DNA of 19,634 nucleotides from Bacteriovoracaceae bacterium (GTDB taxonomy: Bacteria > Bdellovibrionota > Bacteriovoracia > Bacteriovoracales > Bacteriovoracaceae), in assembly GCA_947440875.1 (NCBI GenBank), contig CANETG010000016.1, forward strand, positions 1 through 19,634. Direction: 5' to 3'. Position 1 is the first letter of the stretch. Each line of letters opens with the position of its first letter. The notes under the pieces are model-generated. The model did not search any database and was not told the origin of the DNA. It was given only the letters and a program-made list of their open reading frames with translations. The position numbers and the translations under genes are program-made. This document shows positions 14,986 through 19,634 of the stretch, one piece after another.

Positions 14986-16083
14986 ATGAAAATCAGAACT
15001 CCTGTTTACTATGCTGACTACCTGCAACTTCCCAAAATCCTGGACGCTCAGGCCCCGGAAAGTGTGAAACACGGTAAAGAGGCCCATGATGAGACGCTTT
15101 TCATCATTATTCACCAGGCCTACGAGCTATGGTTTAAACAAATCCTCCACGAGCTTGATTCCATTCGTACGATCATGGAAAAGCCCTTTATTCCCTCGAC
15201 TGATCTGTCCGTCATCAATCGCCGCTTAGAACGCGTGACTAAGATTCAGGACCTTCTGATCGATCAAATTAACGTCATGGAAACGATGACGAGTCTCGAT
15301 TTTATGGAATTTCGCGATTACCTAGTCCCCGCTTCAGGCTTCCAGAGTCTTCAGTTCCGCTTGATCGAAGCGACTCTGGGAATTAAAGCGCATCACCGGA
15401 TGGAGGTAGAAAAGCAATTCTTCAACTCACGCTTGAAGCCCGAAGATAAAAAGACACTCGAAGAAGCGGAAGGAAAAATATCCATGCTCGAAGTGATCGA
15501 AGCCTGGCTTGCGCGGATGCCCTTTAGTAAGTTTGAAGGTTTTGATTTTTGGGGTGATTATTCTGAGGCAGTAAAAACGATGCTCTCTCAAGATAGAGAA
15601 ATCATCTCGACCAACCCAAGTCTCGATGACCGCTTGAAACTAATGGAATTAAAAAATCTCGACATGACGGAGAAAACGTTTCACACACTTCTCGATTCAA
15701 AGAGCTTCGATGTTTGGCACGCCGAAGGAAAGGTTCGTCTTTCCCAGAAAGCAATGCTCTCATGCGTATTCATCTACCTTTACCGAGACTATCCGGCCCT
15801 TCAGATGCCTTTTAAAGTGCTCAATAGTTTGACTGAAATTGACGAAAAATTTACGACGTGGAGATATCGTCACGCCATCATGGTCCAACGAATTCTCGGC
15901 ACAAAGATCGGAACGGGTGGTTCATCAGGTCACGAGTATCTCCGTTCAACGACTGAGAGAAATCGAGCTTTCCTCGATCTCTTTAATCTCGCGACTTTTC
16001 TCATTCCAAAATCGATGAGACCGAAGCTGCCTGAGAAAATCGCCACTCAGCTCGATATCGTTTACGATTCTCAAAGACCCTAA
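14986..16083 (+). CDS. kynA: Tryptophan 2,3-dioxygenase, long (animal-like) form
   Basis: A heme enzyme that opens the indole ring of L-tryptophan to give N-formylkynurenine, the first step of the kynurenine pathway. At 365 residues it is longer than the ~300-residue Xanthomonas-type enzymes and nearer the animal form. Key motifs: FIIIHQAYELWFKQI with His43, DFMEFRDYLVPASGFQSLQF with substrate-binding Arg110, WRYRHAIMVQR with proximal heme ligand His296, and GTGGSSG (309-315). The tail FLDLFNLATFLIP (329-341) strongly recalls vertebrate TDO. It is alone on the plus strand, divergent from the aminopeptidase, and ends 2 bases from the convergent lipoprotein gene. The other kynurenine genes here run on the opposite strand. 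Confidence 0.95.
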   Translation: MKIRTPVYYADYLQLPKILDAQAPESVKHGKEAHDETLFIIIHQAYELWFKQILHELDSIRTIMEKPFIPSTDLSVINRRLERVTKIQDLLIDQINVMETMTSLDFMEFRDYLVPASGFQSLQFRLIEATLGIKAHHRMEVEKQFFNSRLKPEDKKTLEEAEGKISMLEVIEAWLARMPFSKFEGFDFWGDYSEAVKTMLSQDREIISTNPSLDDRLKLMELKNLDMTEKTFHTLLDSKSFDVWHAEGKVRLSQKAMLSCVFIYLYRDYPALQMPFKVLNSLTEIDEKFTTWRYRHAIMVQRILGTKIGTGGSSGHEYLRSTTERNRAFLDLFNLATFLIPKSMRPKLPEKIATQLDIVYDSQRP

Positions 16084-16085
16084 GA

Positions 16086-16688
16086 CTACAATCCGCGGAT
16101 GTATTCTTCGGGTGTGGAATTGAGCGACTGATCACAAAGTGGGACGCTGCAATCTTTTCCGGTGTTCAGTTGGCCCACCCAGAAGTACTGATCTTTGATT
16201 CTTTTGCCGGTGTATTCTAATCGTTTGCCGTCGGAAAAACTTTCTTCATACGGCTCGATACACCAACACTTTGATCCCGGACCTTTCGTCGCCTGGGTAC
16301 CAAATAATTGCTTCATTCCCGACTTCACTAGATACCGATCAAGGCTGGCGGCCAGCATACTCTTTTGCGAAGTATCTCCGAGAGCAATACCCTTCTTAGA
16401 CCAATTCAAGCTTCGGAAATAATCCTCGGCAGTTTCTCCGTGCTGATAAATGAGAGAAGCGGCCTTGTAATCTTCTGCGGTATTTAGACACCCCATCCGT
16501 GAGAGCTCGAGAACTTTTTCTCTTCGCCCTGAATCTCTATAGCTGAGATCCGTTAATTCGCTGTCCGACATTTGAAAAAACTTTTTTCTGTCTGCCTGAT
16601 CTTCCGCCACAATATCTTGAAGATCAGAGGAACAAAGCTTCTGTGAAGAGCAGGAAATGAAAGTTAATAGGAGTAAAAAAAATTTCAA
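16086..16688 (-). CDS. DUF6624-like lipoprotein at the end of the kynurenine operon
   Basis: The 200-residue lipoprotein has the signal MKFFLLLLTFISC, with lipobox Cys13. The core carries the pattern I associate with DUF6624: DRKKF near residue 35, then an RREKVLEL helix, a AASLIYQHG segment, alternating NWSKKGIALGD and MLAASLDRYLVKSGMKQLFGTQ (about 109-130). An even number of cysteines in the C-terminal third (CWC, KDC, PLC) suggests disulfides. Translation starts with TTG at 16688, which overlaps the ACMS decarboxylase stop (TTGA), so the gene is probably translationally coupled to it. There is no strong Shine-Dalgarno sequence. It ends 2 bases from the convergent kynA. Function unknown. 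A lipoprotein in a catabolic operon is unusual. Confidence 0.75.
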   Translation of the reverse strand: MKFFLLLLTFISCSSQKLCSSDLQDIVAEDQADRKKFFQMSDSELTDLSYRDSGRREKVLELSRMGCLNTAEDYKAASLIYQHGETAEDYFRSLNWSKKGIALGDTSQKSMLAASLDRYLVKSGMKQLFGTQATKGPGSKCWCIEPYEESFSDGKRLEYTGKRIKDQYFWVGQLNTGKDCSVPLCDQSLNSTPEEYIRGL

Positions 16689-17686
16689 ACGAAACTATCT
16701 TCGGGCAGACCAAGCCATTCGAGTGCGTTTTTGTAAAGAAGTTGCGCTTTAATTTCAGGGGAAAAATCAGTTGATTCAATGAGCTTGCCCGGAAAATCTT
16801 CTCCCAGTGGGAAAGGATAGTCTGTTCCCAAGGCAACCCGATGGCTCCCCATGAGCTTGACGATATATTTTAATGCATCCGGGTCGTGGACCAATGAATC
16901 AAGCCAAAATTTTCCCAGATAGTTTCTGGGATTGACATGATTATCGACCGCGACGAGATCTGGGCGACAATTAAATCCGTGTTCAATTCTTCCGATTGTC
17001 ATCGGAAAACTTCCCCCGCCGTGAGCGAAGGCCACACGCAGCTTCGGAAACTTTTCAAAAACTCCACCGAAGATCATTGAACAAATTGCGAGACTCGTCT
17101 CAGCTGGCATTCCTACAAGCCAAGGAAGCCAATACTTGGGCATTTTCTCCTGCCCCATCATGTCCCAAGGGTGAACGAAGAGACACATGCCGAGGTTTTC
17201 TAGGGCCTCGTAAACGGGAAAAAGTTCTTTCTCATCGAGATTCCAATTGTTGACGTGGGATCCAATTTGAACTCCAGCGACGCCAAGTTTTTTTAGCCGG
17301 AGAAGTTCTTTGACCGCCAGTGCGGGGGCTTGCATAGGAAGAGTTCCCAGAGCAATAAATTTCTGAGGATTTTTTTTCGAAACCTCAGCGATGTGGTCAT
17401 TGAGGTATTGGGAAACGTACTCACCGTCAGAGGGTTTCGCCCAATAAGAAAACATCACTGGAACGGTTGAAAGAACCTGAATCGTGTCCGTGATTCTTGC
17501 CTCGGCATCGTAACAATTGGGATCAACGCGCCGAAAGTAATTACCGGAATCATCCACCATGTCCGCGCCACAACTCTTTCCGCAAACGTGCTGATGCTTG
17601 AGCTCGATGAAGCCGCCGTAACCGAACTTGTCTTTAAACTTGGGAATCTCTGGGGGAAGGATGTGCGTGTGGATATCGATTTTCAT
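16685..17686 (-). CDS. 2-amino-3-carboxymuconate-6-semialdehyde decarboxylase (ACMSD)
   Basis: ACMSD decarboxylates the unstable product of HAO to 2-aminomuconate semialdehyde, diverting it from NAD synthesis into catabolism. This amidohydrolase-type zinc enzyme has 333 residues. Zinc ligands: MKIDIHTH (His6, His8), LFVHPWDM (His172), FAHGGGSF (His222) and LGTDYPFPLGE (Asp289). Blocks LSTVPVMFSYWAKP and YWLPWLVGMPAETSLAICSM look closer to animal ACMSD than to the Pseudomonas enzyme. Against both, about six residues are missing after RIT/D at residue 66, where the conserved MDxxGV helix end should be (see findings). The ATG overlaps the HAO stop (ATGA), and the TGA overlaps the following lipoprotein start. 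Identity is very likely; activity depends on that deletion being tolerated. Confidence 0.92.
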   Translation of the reverse strand: MKIDIHTHILPPEIPKFKDKFGYGGFIELKHQHVCGKSCGADMVDDSGNYFRRVDPNCYDAEARITDTIQVLSTVPVMFSYWAKPSDGEYVSQYLNDHIAEVSKKNPQKFIALGTLPMQAPALAVKELLRLKKLGVAGVQIGSHVNNWNLDEKELFPVYEALENLGMCLFVHPWDMMGQEKMPKYWLPWLVGMPAETSLAICSMIFGGVFEKFPKLRVAFAHGGGSFPMTIGRIEHGFNCRPDLVAVDNHVNPRNYLGKFWLDSLVHDPDALKYIVKLMGSHRVALGTDYPFPLGEDFPGKLIESTDFSPEIKAQLLYKNALEWLGLPEDSFV

Positions 17687-18192
17687 GACCAGGTCCTACC
17701 GTTCACAACTCCACATATGCATTTGACGTGCTCAGAATTGTAATAGCGATTAAAAACCGCGGGAAAATCCGTTTCAATATTTTTCAAATGAAAAAATTCT
17801 TCGTAGAGTTTTTTTCCACAGCCTCGGCAGTACCACTGGAGCCCGTCGATGTCTTTTTCTTCTCTCGTTTTTTCGATCACAAGACCAATCGATCCTGCAC
17901 TTCTTTGAGGCGAATGCGGAACCCCCGCCGGAAGAAGAAAGATATCACCGGCCTGGAGATGAATGTCTTCGAACTTACCTTCTTTATTCATCGTCCGTAA
18001 AAATATGGACCCATCGAGTTGATGAAACCATTCATCACTTTGGTTCACATGAAAGTCTGTCCTCTCATTCGGCCCCCCCACGACCTGGATGATGAAATTG
18101 CTATTTTTGTAAATCACCTTATTGCCGACGGGGGGTTTCAGAAGGTGCCTATTTTCATCAATCCATTTCTGGAAGTTCATCGGAGGCATCAT
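17683..18192 (-). CDS. 3-hydroxyanthranilate 3,4-dioxygenase
   Basis: HAO opens the ring of 3-hydroxyanthranilate using ferrous iron, giving 2-amino-3-carboxymuconate semialdehyde. Length is 169 residues, like bacterial HAO (about 174). Iron ligands are His48 and Glu54 (FHVNQSDEWF) and His93 (VPHSPQR). Substrate-binding arginines Arg44 and Arg97 and Glu107 are also placed as expected. The C-terminal rubredoxin-like site has Cys122 and Cys125 (CRGC) but Cys158 and Cys160 as CIC, where bacterial enzymes have CxxC. The start at 18192 forms an ATGA overlap with the RidA stop; ORF extension upstream to 18243 adds residues within the RidA gene and is unlikely. ATG at 18180 is an alternative. It overlaps ACMSD by 4 bases. 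Confidence 0.93.
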   Translation of the reverse strand: MMPPMNFQKWIDENRHLLKPPVGNKVIYKNSNFIIQVVGGPNERTDFHVNQSDEWFHQLDGSIFLRTMNKEGKFEDIHLQAGDIFLLPAGVPHSPQRSAGSIGLVIEKTREEKDIDGLQWYCRGCGKKLYEEFFHLKNIETDFPAVFNRYYNSEHVKCICGVVNGRTWS

Positions 18193-18602
18193 GAGATAAC
18201 CGCGATGCATTTGAGCTCGATTGCGATGGGAGTCGGCAGACAATTAATTTCTAAAGTCGTGCGACACGGCGGATTTTTTCCAAAGTATTCTTTCCAGAGG
18301 CGATTGTAGGTCGGAAAATCATCTTTCATGTTCGTCAGGTAAACTGTGACGTCTACCAGACTTTCCCAGTTAGCACCGGAATCTTCGAGAATGTATTTCA
18401 CGTTTTGAAACACAGAATGGCACTGTTTCTCAATATCATAGGAAAGGATCTTTCCCTCCTGATCGATGGTGACTCCAGGAATTTCTTTCTTCCCTCGTTC
18501 ACGTGGACCCACACCCGATAAAAAAAGAAGATTTCCCACTTTCTTAGCGTGCGGGTAAGCCCCCACAGGCTCCGGAGCTTTCGATGAATCAATCGACGAC
18601 AT
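18189..18602 (-). CDS. RidA-family protein, probable 2-aminomuconate deaminase
   Basis: A 137-residue member of the RidA/YjgF family, which hydrolyses enamines and imines. In kynurenine and nitrobenzoate degradation operons, a RidA-family 2-aminomuconate deaminase releases ammonia to form 4-oxalocrotonate. This gene sits between AMSDH and HAO in exactly such an operon, which is the main argument for that role. Family signs are YPHAKKVGNLLFLSG (16-30), the QNVKYILEDSGA helix (66-77) and PPCRTTLEINCLP (111-123), with Arg114 at the position of the substrate-binding arginine of RidA, then ELKCIAVIS. Only 2 bases separate it from the AMSDH stop, and it overlaps HAO by 4 bases (ATGA). General RidA housekeeping function cannot be excluded. 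Confidence 0.85.
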   Translation of the reverse strand: MSSIDSSKAPEPVGAYPHAKKVGNLLFLSGVGPRERGKKEIPGVTIDQEGKILSYDIEKQCHSVFQNVKYILEDSGANWESLVDVTVYLTNMKDDFPTYNRLWKEYFGKNPPCRTTLEINCLPTPIAIELKCIAVIS

Positions 18603-18604
18603 AA

Positions 18605-19634
18605 TTAGCCCTTGCAGATATTTTTTACGTTGCTAAAAAACTCTAAGATATATTTTCCACCCTCGCGACCTCTTCCAGATTCTTTCATCCCACCGAATGG
18701 AGTTCTGAGATCCCGAAGCATCCACGTATTGATCCAAACAATTCCAGAATCAATTTTCATCGCCACTTGTTCGGCCTTCTTTTCATCCTGGGACCAAATT
18801 GAACCGGCAAGACCATACTGCGTCGAATTCGCCCATTCGATCACTTCGTTTTCTGATTCAAAAGGCGCGATCGTTGCTACTGGACCAAAGATTTCTTCTT
18901 GGTTCGTAAGGCAAGCGTGTGAAAGACCTTCGATCAAAGTTGGTGCAATGAAATAACCTCCACCAATTTTGACGTCGTGGCCACCGGCGAGAATTTTTCC
19001 ACCTTCGGACTTTGCGCGGTCAATACACTTCATGACTTTTTCAAAATGTGCTTTTGAAACAACTGCGCCTTGCTGAGTTTCTGGAAGTTGAGGGTCGCCT
19101 TGTTTGAGACGCTTTACTCTCTGGGAGAGAGCATCCCGAAACTTTTCATAAATTGGTTTTTCCACAAAGATTCTCGAGCCACACAGACAAATTTGTCCTT
19201 GGTTGGCGAATGTCGATCGAACTGTCGTTTCCAAGGCTTTCTCAAAGTCACAGTCAGCAAATATAATGTTGGCGTTTTTTCCACCCATTTCGAGATGAAG
19301 CCGTTTCATCGTCTCGCTTGCATCGCGAGCAATAATCTTTCCTGTGACGGTTGATCCCGTGAATGAAATCGCCTTAATGTCAGGGTCTTTGGAAAGCGCA
19401 CTTCCGACGTTTTGACCGAGACCATGAACAATGTTGAGAACCCCAGGAGGTAATCCCACCTCCTGGCAAATCTGACTCAGAATGTACGCTGTCATCGGAG
19501 TGACTTCCGATGGTTTTGCCACCACAGTGCAACCAGCTGCCAGCGCAGGGGCAACCTTCCATGTAAAAAGATAAAGCGGAAGATTCCAAGGAGAAATACA
19601 TCCCACAACGCCAACGGGTGAGTAATGAACGGTA
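18605..19634 (-). CDS. 2-aminomuconate-6-semialdehyde dehydrogenase (5' end outside window)
   Basis: An NAD-dependent aldehyde dehydrogenase oxidising 2-aminomuconate semialdehyde to 2-aminomuconate. The frame runs off the right edge without a start; the apparent first codon GTG at 19606 is internal, since upstream residues YSPVGVV belong to the conserved PVGVVG block. Visible motifs, from 19606: SPWNLPLYL with substrate-contacting Asn8, FTGSTVTG (NAD binding, 82-89), LEMGGKNA with general base Glu106, and ANQGQICLCGS with nucleophile Cys140. The C-terminal MLRDLRTPFGGMKESGRGREGG resembles the substrate-binding block of AMSDH/ALDH8A1, including its arginine. About 340 of roughly 485 residues are present. 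It is first visible in the operon and probably co-transcribed with genes further upstream. Confidence 0.9.
   Translation of the reverse strand, partial: TVHYSPVGVVGCISPWNLPLYLFTWKVAPALAAGCTVVAKPSEVTPMTAYILSQICQEVGLPPGVLNIVHGLGQNVGSALSKDPDIKAISFTGSTVTGKIIARDASETMKRLHLEMGGKNANIIFADCDFEKALETTVRSTFANQGQICLCGSRIFVEKPIYEKFRDALSQRVKRLKQGDPQLPETQQGAVVSKAHFEKVMKCIDRAKSEGGKILAGGHDVKIGGGYFIAPTLIEGLSHACLTNQEEIFGPVATIAPFESENEVIEWANSTQYGLAGSIWSQDEKKAEQVAMKIDSGIVWINTWMLRDLRTPFGGMKESGRGREGGKYILEFFSNVKNICKG

Noticed and set aside
18193..18243. Longer start for the 3-hydroxyanthranilate dioxygenase
   Set aside because: The extra residues lie inside the RidA gene and do not match known HAO N-termini; 18192 gives a 4-base overlap like the neighbouring junction.
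14986..19634. Idea that the full kynurenine pathway is present
   Set aside because: No formamidase, kynurenine monooxygenase or kynureninase coding sequence is visible; only the first step and the lower branch are here.

Overview
The window is a gene-dense, mid-GC stretch of bacterial chromosome holding 17 protein genes, two of them cut by the window edges. I see no RNA genes, insertion sequences, CRISPR arrays or phage genes. No gap between genes exceeds about 200 bases. Small signal-peptide and lipobox proteins are frequent, exported metalloproteases and outer-membrane barrels are common, and there are lipoproteins of CHRD/SodC-like and DUF6624 type. This fits Bdellovibrionota, perhaps the Bacteriovoracia, but the taxonomic call is inference from gene content only.

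Layout. Bases 1-5000 hold the end of a patatin-like phospholipase, a DEAD-box RNA helicase, an outer-membrane barrel protein, a thermonuclease (SNase) homologue and tRNA-guanine transglycosylase. Bases 4984-10283 are a minus-strand run of five exported proteins. In transcription order these are a transglutaminase-elicitor-like enzyme, a protein-glutaminase-like enzyme, a CHRD/SodC-like lipoprotein with an EF-hand loop, a small lipoprotein and a large zinc-peptidase-like protein. Start and stop codons overlap at three of the four junctions. Bases 10482-14927 hold a mycobacterial-type phosphoserine aminotransferase, a small barrel protein followed by a matrixin-like protease, and a three-domain Xaa-Pro aminopeptidase.

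Bases 14986-19634 are a tryptophan-degradation locus. Tryptophan 2,3-dioxygenase lies on the plus strand. Convergent to it is a tight minus-strand operon: 2-aminomuconate semialdehyde dehydrogenase, RidA-type 2-aminomuconate deaminase, 3-hydroxyanthranilate dioxygenase, ACMS decarboxylase and a DUF6624 lipoprotein. Together they cover the first step of the kynurenine pathway and the lower branch from 3-hydroxyanthranilate towards 4-oxalocrotonate. Kynurenine formamidase, kynurenine monooxygenase and kynureninase are not in the window and may lie beyond its right edge.

Most worth a second look: (a) the coupled, exported pair of cysteine-triad enzymes predicted to act on protein glutamine side chains; (b) a tRNA-guanine transglycosylase in which all three zinc cysteines are replaced; (c) an ACMS decarboxylase lacking a conserved MDxxGV segment; (d) an HAO with a CxC in place of CxxC in its second metal site; (e) repeated overlap of convergent genes at their 3' ends; and (f) short perfect inverted repeats set against start codons or promoter elements.
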